From Dyella nitratireducens (lineage in GTDB: Bacteria; Pseudomonadota; Gammaproteobacteria; Xanthomonadales; Rhodanobacteraceae): a DNA stretch of 64,000 bases. The notes under the pieces are model-generated. The model was not told the origin of the DNA. It saw nothing but the letters and a program-made list of their open reading frames with translations, and ran no database searches. The position numbers and the translations under genes were made by a program. Positions 8,286-17,292 of this stretch are shown here, in pieces. Location: positions 1,659,267 to 1,723,266 of the forward strand of contig NZ_BMJA01000001.1 of NCBI RefSeq assembly GCF_014642835.1, read 5' to 3'. Each line of letters begins with the position of its first letter. Position 1 is the stretch's first letter.

Positions 8286-9416
8286 GTGATCATCCAGCCA
8301 ACCAGCGTTGCCGCACTGACCTGGCTCGGTGCCGCCGCAGGCGCCAGCTCTGAAGGCTGGCGCATTGGCAACGTGTTGTCCGCGCGTCCCCTCGGCGTCA
8401 ACGAACAGGGGCTGCTGGTGCTGCAGATCGGCGCGCTTACGGTCGAGGCCGAAGCGCCGGGCACCAAGCTGCCACCGCAATTCCAGGTCCGTGTGCTCAG
8501 TGTGGGTGCGCAACCGCAGTTGGAAATTCTTGGGGTCGATACCCATCCCGACAGCACCGTCCACCAGGCGCTGCGCGAGCGTCTGCCGCAACAGAACGGT
8601 TATGCGCCGCTGCTTGCCACGGTGGGTGCACTGTCGCAGTGGTCCATCGCCAAGCAACTGCCGCCTTACGTGCGTTCGGCCCTCGCATTGCTCGAACACA
8701 GCATGAGCACGCCACGCGAACTGGCCACCGCCGATGGCTTGCGCCAGGCGGTGAATCGCAGTGGATTGTTTCTCGAAGCGCAGCTCGCGCAAGCGCCAGC
8801 CAGCGATGCCACCACCGCGCACGACGACATGAAAGGCTCGCTGCTGCGCCTGGTCGCCATCCTGAAAGGCCAGGCCATGCTCGGGGAAAGCAGCGACAGC
8901 GAAGTCGACCCGCCGTTGCTGTATCGCGGCGTGGTACCGCAAGGGCGTATACCGCTGCCACTGGAATTGGCCAATACCACGGATGCCACCGAACTGTTGC
9001 CACGCCTTTACACCGACGTGCAAGCAGCCCTGGCACGTCTGGAAGTGGCGCAGTTGCAAGCCAATCCCAATCATTGGATCGTCGAGATTCCAGTGCAGGA
9101 TGAGGACGGCGCCGACGTGCTGCAGCTCTCGCTCAAGCACGAGCCGGAAGCCGAACAAGACTGGACCATGGGCTTTTCGCTGGACCTTCCGTCGCTCGGT
9201 CCCATCGTCGGCGAACTGCATTTGCGCGGCCTGCGCTTGTCGGTGCGGCTGTGGGCGCAACATCGCGATACGGTGGATCTGCTGGAAAACCAGTTCGAAG
9301 ACTTGCGCCAGCGTCTCGGCGCCACTGGGTTGTTCCTGGACCAATTGAGCTGCCAGTTCGGCCTGCCGCAAGCCGGCAGCAGCATGAGCGCGGTGTTCCT
9401 GAAGGCAACGGTATGA
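8286..9416 (+). CDS. FliK-like flagellar hook-length control domain protein
   Basis: A 376-residue protein. The GTG at 8286 is preferred over the GTG at 8250 because AAGGAG lies 6 nt before it. The C-terminal third (about 270-370) resembles the FliK C-terminal Flg_hook domain: IVEIPVQDEDGADVLQLSLKHE, then LGPIVGELHLRGLRLSVRLWAQHRDTVDLLENQFEDLRQRLGATGLFLDQLSCQFG. In FliK this part contacts FlhB to switch export specificity. The gene overlaps the following FhlB gene by ATGA, so translation is likely coupled. A true FliK is encoded at 27357-28643, making this a second FliK-type protein paired with a second FlhB-type protein. It runs opposite to the neighbouring motility genes, under its own FliA promoter. 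Confidence 0.8.
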   Translation: MIIQPTSVAALTWLGAAAGASSEGWRIGNVLSARPLGVNEQGLLVLQIGALTVEAEAPGTKLPPQFQVRVLSVGAQPQLEILGVDTHPDSTVHQALRERLPQQNGYAPLLATVGALSQWSIAKQLPPYVRSALALLEHSMSTPRELATADGLRQAVNRSGLFLEAQLAQAPASDATTAHDDMKGSLLRLVAILKGQAMLGESSDSEVDPPLLYRGVVPQGRIPLPLELANTTDATELLPRLYTDVQAALARLEVAQLQANPNHWIVEIPVQDEDGADVLQLSLKHEPEAEQDWTMGFSLDLPSLGPIVGELHLRGLRLSVRLWAQHRDTVDLLENQFEDLRQRLGATGLFLDQLSCQFGLPQAGSSMSAVFLKATV

Positions 9417-9685
9417 GCACGCCTGCACTGCCCGCGCCGCAACGCAAAGTAGTGCTACGCCTTCCGGGTGCGGCCGAAGGCAACCAGGCGTCGTCCGGCG
9501 TTACGACGCATGACGTGGAGAACCTGCTCAAGCATGCGAATGCGCTTGGCTTGCCCGTGCATCACGATCCGCAGATCGCTGCGCTATTGGTGTCACTGCG
9601 CATGAGCGCGGATGTACCGCCGTTGTTGTACGCGGCGGCGGCGGCGGTGTTGGCGAGTATCTATGAGATTTCGCGCAAACCCTGA
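9413..9685 (+). CDS. FhlB: FlhB C-terminal-domain homologue
   Basis: A 90-residue cytoplasmic protein resembling the C-terminal domain of FlhB/YscU without the membrane part. GLPVHHDPQIAALLVSLRMSADVPPLLYAAAAAVLASIYEISRK matches the helix after the NPTH cleavage loop (FlhB_CC/FlhX-type). No NPTH motif is present, so self-cleavage is not expected. The start overlaps the stop of the FliK-like gene (ATGA). In Salmonella and others, such stand-alone FlhB_C proteins can partly replace the cleaved FlhB fragment; a role in substrate switching with the FliK-like neighbour is inferred. Confidence 0.8.
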   Translation: MSTPALPAPQRKVVLRLPGAAEGNQASSGVTTHDVENLLKHANALGLPVHHDPQIAALLVSLRMSADVPPLLYAAAAAVLASIYEISRKP

Positions 9686-9730
9686 GTCTGCCTTGGCATC
9701 ATGCCGGCGAAGACTGGAATTCCGTTGCGG

Positions 9731-10207
9731 TTAAGCGGCTTCCTTGGTGCCGCGTTCCAGCCGGCAAAGCTTCGCCACATCCAGCAACGCCACGAATCCG
9801 CCCTGCCAGCCCATCACCGCCTGCACCGGATCATCCACGCGGCCGGAACGCATCGGTGGGAGTTCGATCGCCTCGGGTTTGGGTTGCAGCAACTCGCCTA
9901 CGGCATCCACACGCACGCCGACGCGATGCGTTTCATGCGTGCAGACCACGATTCGGCTGGAAGCCGAATCCACCGCCGTCGTCGTGTTCAAACCCAGCCG
10001 GCGGCGCCCATCCATCACCGGCACGATGTTGCCGCGCAGATGGCAGATGCCGAGCAGATCGCTGGCTGCACCGGGTACCGGCGTGGGGGCGCTGTCGCGG
10101 ATCACCTCGCTTACGCGGCTCAGCAGTACCGCGTAATGCTGGCCGTCCAATTGGAAGGTCAGCCACGGTTCGCGGGCGATGGCTTCGGGGTTGGGAACGA
10201 GGCTCAT
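9731..10207 (-). CDS. cheW: CheW-domain coupling protein
   Basis: A 158-residue CheW-like protein: WLTFQLDGQHYAVLLSRVSEVI, LLGICHLRGNIVPVMDGRRRLGL, then VGVRVDAVGELLQPKPEAIELPP. It starts 3 nt before the end of motD and belongs to the fliA-cheYZA-motCD operon, in the position of the cheW genes that follow motCD in Pseudomonas. It presumably couples receptors to the CheA at 12161. Compared with the other CheW (2630-3115) it is more divergent in the last strand (FVALLDVAKLCRLERG). Confidence 0.92.
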   Translation of the reverse strand: MSLVPNPEAIAREPWLTFQLDGQHYAVLLSRVSEVIRDSAPTPVPGAASDLLGICHLRGNIVPVMDGRRRLGLNTTTAVDSASSRIVVCTHETHRVGVRVDAVGELLQPKPEAIELPPMRSGRVDDPVQAVMGWQGGFVALLDVAKLCRLERGTKEAA

Positions 10208-10210
10208 GCG

Positions 10211-11290
10211 TTATCCCTTGTTGTCGGGCGTGATTGCATGCGGCGCCTCGGGCGTGGTGATCAGCGACGCAATGGGAGTGATGACTTGCGGCGCGGGCAG
10301 CGTGGCCGGCGGTGTAACGACGAGCGGTGCCGTCTGCACGGGAGCGGCCGGTTGCGCGGCAACGGACGGTGCCGGTGAAGCGGGTGCATTCGAATCGTCC
10401 GTCGCATCGCCGTTCGTATCGGCCGTCTGATTGATCTGGTCGCTATTGGTATAGAAGCGGCGCGGTGCCGCCTTGTCGCTCAACACCACCACCAGCACGC
10501 GGCGGTTCTTGTTGCGGCCATCGATGCTGGTGTTGTCTGCCGCGGGGCGATATTGCCCCCAGCCGACGATGCCCAGCCGCTCCGGATCGACGCCGTGCTC
10601 CGCAAACAGACGCGCCACGCTCGCGGCACGCGCTGCGGAAAGCTCCCAGTTGGAAGGATAGACGGCCGTATTGATCGGCATATCGTCGGTATAGCCTTCC
10701 ACGCGCAAGGGATTGCCGAACGGCGCCAGGATGTCGCCGAGGCTGGTCAGGATCTGCGTGGCCGAAGGCGACAAGGTTGCTACGCCACTGGGAAACAGAA
10801 TGTCCGTGCGAATCTCGATTTCCAGCCAGTTAGGCGTACGCCGCACCACTACCAGGTTCTTGTCGATCAGCGGCTGCAGTGCGTGCTCCACCTCATTGCG
10901 GATGCGCTCGAGGTTCTGCTGCTCTTCGCTGAGCTTGGTCTTGTTCTGGTCGGTCGGCGTGCCTGGCGATGCATTGGGTGCAGCGATGTGCTGCGTAAGC
11001 ACCGGCAAAAGGATTTGTGCGAGCGGCGTGCGCGGAATCGGCGCCGGTTTGTTGGTCGGCACCGGCGTGCTCGATTGTGGCGAGTTCGGCGTCACCGGCT
11101 GGATCACCGCGCGCGAACCGTTGAACGCTGCCGAGATCGCCTGCGCCAGTGCGCGGTATTTGGTGGTGTTGACGCTCGACATCGCATACAGCACCACGAA
11201 CAACGCCAGCAGCAACGTGAGCAGATCCGCGTACGGAATCACCCAGGCTTCGTGGTTGGCATGCTCTTCGTGCTTGTGCCGGCGTCTCAT
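10211..11290 (-). CDS. motD: Flagellar stator protein MotD (MotB family)
   Basis: A 359-residue inner-membrane stator subunit that couples proton flow to rotation and anchors to peptidoglycan. A short basic N-terminus is followed by one TM helix (residues 16-36, WVIPYADLLTLLLALFVVLY) carrying the essential proton-binding Asp22. A plug/linker and an OmpA-like peptidoglycan-binding domain (about 140-285: LRVEGYTDDMPI, NWELSAARAASVARLFAEHGV, RLGIVGWGQYRP, NRRVLVVV) come next. The last 70 residues are an Ala/Pro-rich low-complexity tail. The start overlaps the motC stop (ATGA). The name MotD follows the Pseudomonas-type context after cheA. Confidence 0.95.
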   Translation of the reverse strand: MRRRHKHEEHANHEAWVIPYADLLTLLLALFVVLYAMSSVNTTKYRALAQAISAAFNGSRAVIQPVTPNSPQSSTPVPTNKPAPIPRTPLAQILLPVLTQHIAAPNASPGTPTDQNKTKLSEEQQNLERIRNEVEHALQPLIDKNLVVVRRTPNWLEIEIRTDILFPSGVATLSPSATQILTSLGDILAPFGNPLRVEGYTDDMPINTAVYPSNWELSAARAASVARLFAEHGVDPERLGIVGWGQYRPAADNTSIDGRNKNRRVLVVVLSDKAAPRRFYTNSDQINQTADTNGDATDDSNAPASPAPSVAAQPAAPVQTAPLVVTPPATLPAPQVITPIASLITTPEAPHAITPDNKG

Positions 11291-12027
11291 ACGAGATAGC
11301 CCTGCAGTTTGCTTTCGATCTGCCGCGGGTTGTCGCCTTCCGCGATCGAGATCAAACCTTCGATCAGGATTTCACGCACCTGCGTCTGCTTGTTGATCAG
11401 CGCCTTCAGCCGTGCGCCGATCGGCAGCAACAGCAGGTTGGCCAGGCTGATGCCATAGATGGTGGCAACGAACGCCGCCGCGATGCCGTGGCCAAGCTTG
11501 GCCGGATCGGTAAGATCGCGCATCACCGCCATCAGCCCCAGCACCGCGCCGATGATGCCCATGGTCGGCGAATACACACCGCCCTGCTCATACACTTTGG
11601 CGGCCTGCAGATCCGCGTGTTCGCGCGTAGCTACTTCCAATTCCAGCGTGGTGCGAATGGCTTCAGGCTCGCTGCCGTCGACCAGCAACTGCAAACCCTT
11701 CTTCACCAGCGGATCATCTTCCGCATCGATATGCGGCTCCAGGCCGAGCAAGCCCTGGCGACGCGAGATTTCACTCCAGCCGATCACGCGGCTGATCAAG
11801 TCGGACGGATGCAGTTCCGGCGGCTGGTACACCATCTTCAACATGCCCGCCGCGCGCTTGAGCACCTTGCCCTGCGTGTGCAACAGCAAGGCGGAGATGG
11901 TGCCGATGAACACGATCACGAACGCCGCCGGATTCCACAGCGCGGAGACGTCGGTGCCCTTGAGGATCGCGCCGACAATCAGCACGACGAAGGCGAGGAT
12001 GGTGCCGATGATGCTTACGACGTCCAT
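11287..12027 (-). CDS. motC: Flagellar stator protein MotC (MotA family)
   Basis: A 246-residue inner-membrane protein of the MotA/TolQ/ExbB family. There are four TM helices: two near the N-terminus (about 5-22 and 30-50) and two near 145-195 (GGVYSPTMGIIGAVLGLMAVM and HGIAAAFVATIYGISLANLLLLP), with the conserved cytoplasmic loop in between that meets FliG. It forms the torque-generating stator with MotD. A 133-nt spacer with a REP pair separates it from cheA; it overlaps motD by ATGA. Confidence 0.95.
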   Translation of the reverse strand: MDVVSIIGTILAFVVLIVGAILKGTDVSALWNPAAFVIVFIGTISALLLHTQGKVLKRAAGMLKMVYQPPELHPSDLISRVIGWSEISRRQGLLGLEPHIDAEDDPLVKKGLQLLVDGSEPEAIRTTLELEVATREHADLQAAKVYEQGGVYSPTMGIIGAVLGLMAVMRDLTDPAKLGHGIAAAFVATIYGISLANLLLLPIGARLKALINKQTQVREILIEGLISIAEGDNPRQIESKLQGYLV

Positions 12028-12056
12028 GTTTGTGTCTCGCGGTAAATCTTCAGCCC

Positions 12057-12132
12057 GTCGCCCCGGCGAACGCCGGGGCCTAGTGTCTTTGTTGCAGCGA
12101 AGTCGCTGGGTCCCGGCGTGCGCCGGGACGAC
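12057..12132. repeat. Palindromic REP pair, GTCGCCCCGG family, copy 1
   Basis: GTCGCCCCGGCG..CGCCGGGGCC is followed about 30 nt later by an inverted, slightly diverged copy ending in CGGGACGAC. It lies between cheA and motC. The second copy, at 24587-24662, lies in frame in fliP. Confidence 0.75.
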
Positions 12133-12160
12133 GAGTTCAAGGTGTCATTGAAAATTTTCA

Positions 12161-14116
12161 TCACGCCGACACCTTCAGTGAGGGCAACAAGCGCCCGTCG
12201 TCCTGCGACAACGCTGCGAGATCCAATACCAAGGCAAGACGTCCGTCGCCGGTAACCGTCGCGCCAGCAACGCCAGGCACGCCTTCAAATAGCGGTCCCA
12301 GCGGCTTCACCATCACGTCTTCGCGACCAATGACCTCGTGCACCAAGCAACCGAGGTGCATGTGGCCGACATGCAACACCACCACGTGACGTCCACCCGG
12401 ACCCGGCACAGCCGCCCAATCACCGAGATCGCCCAGCACCAGCGCACGGCCGCGATGCGCGGCGACGCGGCGGCCGTCGAGCATGTGATCGTGCTGCGGG
12501 CTGAGTTCAAATACTTCGCTGACGTTGCCCAGCGGCAGCGCGAACAGGCGATCGCCCACGCGCACCATCAGCACACGCAGAATCGCCAGCGTCAGCGGCA
12601 CGGTGAGTTCCAGCGTGCTGCCGTGGCCCAGGCGCGAATACACCTGCAGCGTGCCGCCGAGTTCGGCCACGCGGGTCTTCACCACGTCCATGCCGACGCC
12701 GCGGCCGGAGATGTCGGAAATCTGCGCGGCGGTGCTGAAGCCAGGGCGGAAAATCAGTTCATAGCATTCGACTTCGGACAGGCGCGCGGCCTGCGTCGCG
12801 TCGATGACACCTTTCTCCACCGCCTTGCGGCGGAGCACTTCCGGATCCATGCCACGGCCATCGTCGCTCACGGAAATCACGATGCGTTCGCCGCGCTGGC
12901 TGGCCGAGAGCTTCACCTTGCCCTTGCGCGGTTTGCCGGCACGTTCGCGTCCCGCGGGATCTTCCAGGCCATGGTCGACCGCATTGCGCAGCAAGTGAAT
13001 CAGCGGATCGGCCAGCGCTTCGACCAGGCTGCGGTCGAGGTCGGTCTCTTCGCCTTCGGTAATCAGTTCGATGTCTTTGCCGAGCTGGCGCGCGAGATCG
13101 CGCACGATGCGTGGAAAGCGCTGGAACAGCCGACCGACCGGCTGCATGCGCATGCCAAGCACGGCGTTCTGCAGATCGTCGGAGACGCGATCGAGATCGC
13201 CGGCCATGGCTGCCAGCGTTTCGTTGTCGCTGCGCGATGCCAGGCTCAGCAAGCGGTTGCGCAACAGCACCAATTCACCGGCACGGCTGACCAGGGTATC
13301 CAGGCGCGTCGTGTCGACACGCACCGTGTTTTCGGCTGTCGATGTTTTTGCAGCACCGGCCGGACGTGCCGGTTCCGCTGCAACAGGAGCCGGTACGGGT
13401 ATAGGCGCAGATGATGGCACCGCCACCGCAGCAGCTTGGCCCGGGGCACTGCCTTTGCCATGCAGATTGTCCAGCAGGGCCTCGAATTCGTCGTCGCTGA
13501 TTTCTTTCTTTTCCGGCTCAGCCGCTTTCGCCGCACCCGGCGCAGCACCCTTGCCATGCAAGGTATCGAGCAGGCTTTCGAATTCGTCGTCGTTGATGTC
13601 GTTGGAAACGTGTTTGGTCGCGCCCGGCGCGCCGCCCTGGCCGTACAACGTGTCGAGCAGGGCTTCGAATTCCGCTTCGATGGGATCGGCGGAACGCACA
13701 GGCTTGGCCGGTTCGGCAGCCGCTACGGCGCTTTCTGCGGCGGGCTGCAGCTTTTCGAGCAAGGCCGCAGGCGGCGGCGACATCGCGTCGCCATTCGCCA
13801 AGGCGGCCATCATCCCGTTGAGCAGGTCCAGCGCTTCCAGCAACGCATCCATATGCGTCGAGTTGAGCACCAGCCTGCCGTTGCGCGCGTCGTTGAGCAG
13901 TTCCTCGGCGCAATGGCACAGCTGCACCATCGGCTCGATACCGAGAAAGCCCGCGCCGCCCTTCACCGTGTGGAAGACGCGGAACACGGCATTGAGCAAT
14001 TCGCGATCGTGCGGCGAGGCTTCCAGCTCGATCAGCTGTTCACCTAGCCGTTGCACCAATTCCCCAGCCTCGACCAGGAAATCGTCACGCAGCTCGCTGT
14101 CGAGGTTAGCGTCCAT
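12161..14116 (-). CDS. cheA: Chemotaxis histidine kinase CheA (flagellar cluster) with three linker motifs
   Basis: A 651-residue CheA. P1 HPt has His49 in VFHTVKGGAGFLG. A flexible region at about 110-265 carries three copies of a DDEFEALLD-LHGKG-APG motif (about residues 145-166, 174-195 and 206-228). P3 (RLDTLVSRAGELVLLRNRLLSL) follows, then a P4 ATPase with HLLRNAVDHGLEDPAGR and GRGVGMDVVKTRV, then CheW-like P5. A classical folded P2 domain is not evident; the repeated motif may take its place as a CheY/CheZ docking site (inference). The ATG at 14116 is used; a TTG one codon earlier has slightly better ribosome-site spacing. It lies downstream of cheZ across a repeat pair and upstream of motC. 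Confidence 0.96.
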   Translation of the reverse strand: MDANLDSELRDDFLVEAGELVQRLGEQLIELEASPHDRELLNAVFRVFHTVKGGAGFLGIEPMVQLCHCAEELLNDARNGRLVLNSTHMDALLEALDLLNGMMAALANGDAMSPPPAALLEKLQPAAESAVAAAEPAKPVRSADPIEAEFEALLDTLYGQGGAPGATKHVSNDINDDEFESLLDTLHGKGAAPGAAKAAEPEKKEISDDEFEALLDNLHGKGSAPGQAAAVAVPSSAPIPVPAPVAAEPARPAGAAKTSTAENTVRVDTTRLDTLVSRAGELVLLRNRLLSLASRSDNETLAAMAGDLDRVSDDLQNAVLGMRMQPVGRLFQRFPRIVRDLARQLGKDIELITEGEETDLDRSLVEALADPLIHLLRNAVDHGLEDPAGRERAGKPRKGKVKLSASQRGERIVISVSDDGRGMDPEVLRRKAVEKGVIDATQAARLSEVECYELIFRPGFSTAAQISDISGRGVGMDVVKTRVAELGGTLQVYSRLGHGSTLELTVPLTLAILRVLMVRVGDRLFALPLGNVSEVFELSPQHDHMLDGRRVAAHRGRALVLGDLGDWAAVPGPGGRHVVVLHVGHMHLGCLVHEVIGREDVMVKPLGPLFEGVPGVAGATVTGDGRLALVLDLAALSQDDGRLLPSLKVSA

Positions 14117-14159
14117 CAATGTGCATCCTCGCGAACCACAACACGATGCAGGGCTGTGC

Positions 14160-14287
14160 CCCCTCCCCTGCGCGCAGGGGAGGGCTGGGGTGGGGTTGTC
14201 CGAGCTTGCCGTGGAGCATAAACACGCCGCGAGGCTGGGGGCTTCACCCCACCCCGACCCTCCCCTACTGCACGTAGGGGAGGGAGT
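14160..14287. repeat. Palindromic repeat pair, CTCCCTCC family, copy 2
   Basis: CCCTCCCCTGCGCGCAGGGG, GGGCTGGGGTGGGG, then the inverted counterpart ending CGTAGGGGAGGGAG. Same arrangement as 3256-3381. It lies between cheZ and cheA. Confidence 0.8.
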
Positions 14288-14315
14288 TGTTCACGGCAAG
14301 TCATCTGCAGCATGC

Positions 14316-14957
14316 TCAGAACCCAAACTCGCTAAGCAGACGATCCACTTCGTCCTGGCTATGCACCTTCGCCACTTCCACCGGCGCTTCGCGTCCGGCC
14401 AGCGCACCCGTCAGGCGCACCAGTTCCAGCAGCGACGATTCCACGCTTTCGATAAAGCCCACGACTTTCTTCACGCGCTGGCCGGCCAGGTCTTGCCAGG
14501 ACTGCACCAGCACCATGTCGTTGAGGCCTTCGCTGCATGCATTGGCGAATACCTGCGCCTGGCGTGCGAGCACCGCGGCCGGATCGCTTTCGCCATTGTT
14601 GAAATCGAGCACGGCCTTGGCGTTGCTGGAAAGCGCGTCGGCTTCCGGTCGGATGCGATCGACGAAGTCCAGGCTGCGGTGCGCGGCCTGCGCGCTCATT
14701 TCCAGCACTTCGGCCAGATAGTTGCGCGCATCGACCATGCTGTCGGGCACGCCTTCGTTGGCCAGGTCGCTGCCGAGACGGGACACGGCGCCATGCAGGT
14801 CGCGCGCCAGCACGCCGAGTGCGCGGAACAGATGCTGTTCGCGCTGGCGCACCATCGTGTCGAGCGCCTGCTCGAACGCAGCGCCGTCCTTGCTGTTGAG
14901 CAAATCGATGACTTCGGGCGGAAGACTCTCGTTGACGGGAACGGTCACGGCATTCAT
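14316..14957 (-). CDS. cheZ: CheY-P phosphatase CheZ
   Basis: A 213-residue helical-hairpin protein that dephosphorylates CheY-P to terminate the tumbling/reversal signal. The catalytic helix reads [21 protein letters not shown], containing the conserved Gln (E. coli Gln147 equivalent) and acidic Asp. The C-terminal tail [13 protein letters not shown] is the CheY-binding peptide. The start codon overlaps the cheY stop (ATGA), so production is probably coupled to its substrate. The presence of CheZ marks this cheYZA set as the motor-controlling pathway. Confidence 0.95.
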   Translation of the reverse strand: MNAVTVPVNESLPPEVIDLLNSKDGAAFEQALDTMVRQREQHLFRALGVLARDLHGAVSRLGSDLANEGVPDSMVDARNYLAEVLEMSAQAAHRSLDFVDRIRPEADALSSNAKAVLDFNNGESDPAAVLARQAQVFANACSEGLNDMVLVQSWQDLAGQRVKKVVGFIESVESSLLELVRLTGALAGREAPVEVAKVHSQDEVDRLLSEFGF

Positions 14958-15361
14958 GCGGAAGCTCCACTGGCGGCCAGGCGCTCGAAGATCTTGTCCA
15001 GCTTTTCCTTGAGCGTGTTCGCCGTAAAAGGTTTGACGATGTAGCCGTTCACGCCGGCCTGGGCGGCGGCGATGATCTGCTCGCGGTTGTTCTCGGCGGT
15101 GACCATCAATACCGGCAAGCCTTTCAGCTTGGGCTCGGCGCGGATCGCCTGCAGCAGCTCGATGCCGGTCATGTTCGGCATGTTCCAGTCGGTCACGACC
15201 ATGTCGAAGCTGTTGGCCTTGAGCATCGCCATGGCGTTATGGCCGTCGTCGGCTTCCTGGATGAGCGGGTTGCTGAAACCCAGTTCGACCAGCAGGTTGC
15301 GAACGATTCGCCGCATGGTGGAAAAATCGTCCACCACCAGAATTTTCATGTTCTTGTCCAA
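14954..15361 (-). CDS. cheY: CheY response regulator controlling the flagellar motor
   Basis: A receiver domain of about 130 residues: [18 protein letters not shown], phospho-Asp in [12 protein letters not shown], Thr in LMVTAENN, Lys in [18 protein letters not shown]. When phosphorylated by CheA it binds FliM. The TTG at 15361 is preceded by GGAGA with 6-nt spacing and gives the leader M-D-K-N; an ATG four codons later (15349) is the alternative. It is 247 nt downstream of fliA and overlaps cheZ. Confidence 0.95.
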   Translation of the reverse strand: MDKNMKILVVDDFSTMRRIVRNLLVELGFSNPLIQEADDGHNAMAMLKANSFDMVVTDWNMPNMTGIELLQAIRAEPKLKGLPVLMVTAENNREQIIAAAQAGVNGYIVKPFTANTLKEKLDKIFERLAASGASA

Positions 15362-15608
15362 ACACGTTCTCCAGAGGCTTTGAAAACGAGGGGGAATTGA
15401 GAAACGAGTGAGGTGCGAACCGTCGGTGTTTCTTCTGTCCTTCGGAAGAAGGTCTCGCGGGGTTTTCGGTCAGCCAAGCCAGGACGCGCTGCCAAACCGT
15501 GTTTGCCCGGAAGCCCTCTTCCGAAGAAAGAGGCATGCACCCGCCGGTTGCGGAATGCGTGTGTTGAGGATCTGAAACTCGTTGCCTGCTCCTTCTCGTT
15601 CGTTGTTG

Positions 15609-16343
15609 CTAACCGCGCCAGTCGCCCATGCGTGCACGCAGCCGCACCAGTGCCTGGCCGTGGATCTGGCACACGCGCGATTCCGTCACGCCGAGCACCA
15701 TGCCGATTTCTTTCAGGTTCATCTCCTGCTCGTAGTACAGGGACATCACCAGTTGTTCGCGTTCCGGCAGCGTGCCGATCGCCTCGGCCAGCGCTTCGCT
15801 CAGGTTCTCCTGCTCGAAGCTGTCCTGCGGCCCCAGGCTGTCGTGATCGACCACATCCAGCGCGCCGGCCTCGCCGCCTTCGCCGTCATCCGGCGCCGTC
15901 AGGCTCAGCAACCGCGCGCTGGTCGCGTCGGTCAGCACCTGGTGATACTCCTCGGCAGTCATGCCGAGCCGCTTCATCACCTCGGCGGTATCCGCATCGG
16001 CACCGGTTTCGTTTTCGATCTGGCGCGTCACTTCCGCGACTTCGCGCACCTTGCGATGCACCGAACGCGGGGTCCAATCGGTGCGCCGGAGTTCGTCCAG
16101 CATCGCGCCACGGATGCGGATGCCCGCATACGTTTCGAAGCTGGCCGCGCGATCGGTCGTAAAGTTTCGCGCCGCCTCCAGCAAGCCGATCATCCCCGCC
16201 TGCATCAAATCTCCTACGTCAACGCTCGGCGGCAGGCGGCCCATCAAGTGGTAGGCGATGCGCCGCACGAGCGGCGCATGCTTGCGCACCAGTTGGTCCG
16301 CGTCCTCGCGTTGCAGCTGCAGATATCCCGAAGCCACATTCAT
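15609..16343 (-). CDS. fliA: RNA polymerase sigma factor FliA (sigma-28)
   Basis: A 244-residue alternative sigma factor for late flagellar and chemotaxis genes. Region 2 holds LVRKHAPLVRRIAYHLMGRLP and VGDLMQAGMIGLLEAARNF; region 3 lies in the middle; region 4 contains the helix-turn-helix LKEIGMVLGVTESRVCQIHGQALVRLR. The open frame continues upstream, but the ATG at 16343, 1 nt after the fleN stop and behind GGGGTG, gives the normal family length. FliA-type promoters visible at 3168, 8046, 8199 and 47885 are its expected targets. No flgM (anti-sigma) gene lies in the window. Confidence 0.96.
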   Translation of the reverse strand: MNVASGYLQLQREDADQLVRKHAPLVRRIAYHLMGRLPPSVDVGDLMQAGMIGLLEAARNFTTDRAASFETYAGIRIRGAMLDELRRTDWTPRSVHRKVREVAEVTRQIENETGADADTAEVMKRLGMTAEEYHQVLTDATSARLLSLTAPDDGEGGEAGALDVVDHDSLGPQDSFEQENLSEALAEAIGTLPEREQLVMSLYYEQEMNLKEIGMVLGVTESRVCQIHGQALVRLRARMGDWRG

Positions 16344-16344
16344 G

Positions 16345-17271
16345 TCACCACCCCGCAGCCGGCAGGCCCTGCCCGCTGAAAAAGGCAATTCGGCCAAGGT
16401 CCGGGTACGCGGGTTTTCCCCATGTATCGACCGCACCTGCCAATTGCTTGAATCCCACCGCTGCGCGGCTGGAAGGCCACAGGTCGACCACCGCGCCCTG
16501 GCGCCGGATCGCCTGCCGCAACCATTCGTCGTGCGGCACCATGCCCATGTAGTCGAGCGCTACGTCGAGAAAGCGCCCGCAGACACGCGCGAGTTTTTCG
16601 AACAGTTTCTTGGCGTCGCCGGCCTGGCGGACCATGTTGGCGACGATGTGGAAGCGCCGCACGCCGAACTCGTGGGCGAGAATCTTGATCAACGCATACG
16701 CATCGGTGAGCGAAGCAAGTTCATCGCACACCACGATCAACACATCATCGGAAGCAGCGGCGAACATGGCGACGTTGTCGGCCACGCCCGCCGCGGTATC
16801 CACCACCAGAAATTCCGGCGGCTGCCGCAACTCATCGAACGCGCGGATCACGGCAGCGTGTTCACCGTTGCCCATCTTGGCCAGGCGGCGCACGCCCGAA
16901 CCGCCCGGCACCACTTTCAAACCATGCTGCGCTGGCATGACCAGGTCCTGCAGCGTGCACAGGCCTTCCAGCATGTGCCCCATGTGGCGGATCGGGCTGA
17001 GGCCGAGCTGTACGTCGACGTTGGCCACGCCCATGTCGGCATCCAGCAGCATCACGTCGCGACCTGCCATGGCCATGGCCATCGCCAGATTGACGGCGAC
17101 CGTGGTCTTGCCCACGCCGCCCTTGCCGCCCGCTACCGCGATGGTGCGGGTGATGCGCGAGCGAGGCACGACCGGCCGCAGACTTGCCGCCTGGTGGAAC
17201 ACGTCGAGTTCTTCCTGCTGGCTGGTGCGAGCGGCGGAGAACAGATTGTGCAAGCCGGCTGCTTGATTCAC
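16345..17271 (-). CDS. fleN: Flagellar number regulator FleN/FlhG (ParA/MinD-type ATPase)
   Basis: A 308-residue P-loop ATPase that limits flagellar number by acting on FleQ and FlhF. Near the N-terminus is NQAAGLHNLF, the short DQAxGLR-like motif of FlhG that contacts FlhF. The deviant Walker A AGGKGGVGKTT, switch I DADMGVANVDVQLGL and switch II VVDTAAG follow. A longer open frame reaches 17517, but it translates the palindromic element at 17293-17559. The GTG at 17271, 8 nt after GAGG and giving the usual family length, is the more credible start. Next genes: flhF upstream, fliA 1 nt downstream. Confidence 0.9.
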   Translation of the reverse strand: MNQAAGLHNLFSAARTSQQEELDVFHQAASLRPVVPRSRITRTIAVAGGKGGVGKTTVAVNLAMAMAMAGRDVMLLDADMGVANVDVQLGLSPIRHMGHMLEGLCTLQDLVMPAQHGLKVVPGGSGVRRLAKMGNGEHAAVIRAFDELRQPPEFLVVDTAAGVADNVAMFAAASDDVLIVVCDELASLTDAYALIKILAHEFGVRRFHIVANMVRQAGDAKKLFEKLARVCGRFLDVALDYMGMVPHDEWLRQAIRRQGAVVDLWPSSRAAVGFKQLAGAVDTWGKPAYPDLGRIAFFSGQGLPAAGW

Positions 17272-17292
17272 TTCCAAAGCCTCGTTCGTAGT

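Noticed and set aside
15508-15523. Small hairpin CGGAAG/CTTCCG in the cheY-fliA spacer as a terminator
   Set aside because: The stem is only 6 bp and is not followed by a T-tract on either strand.
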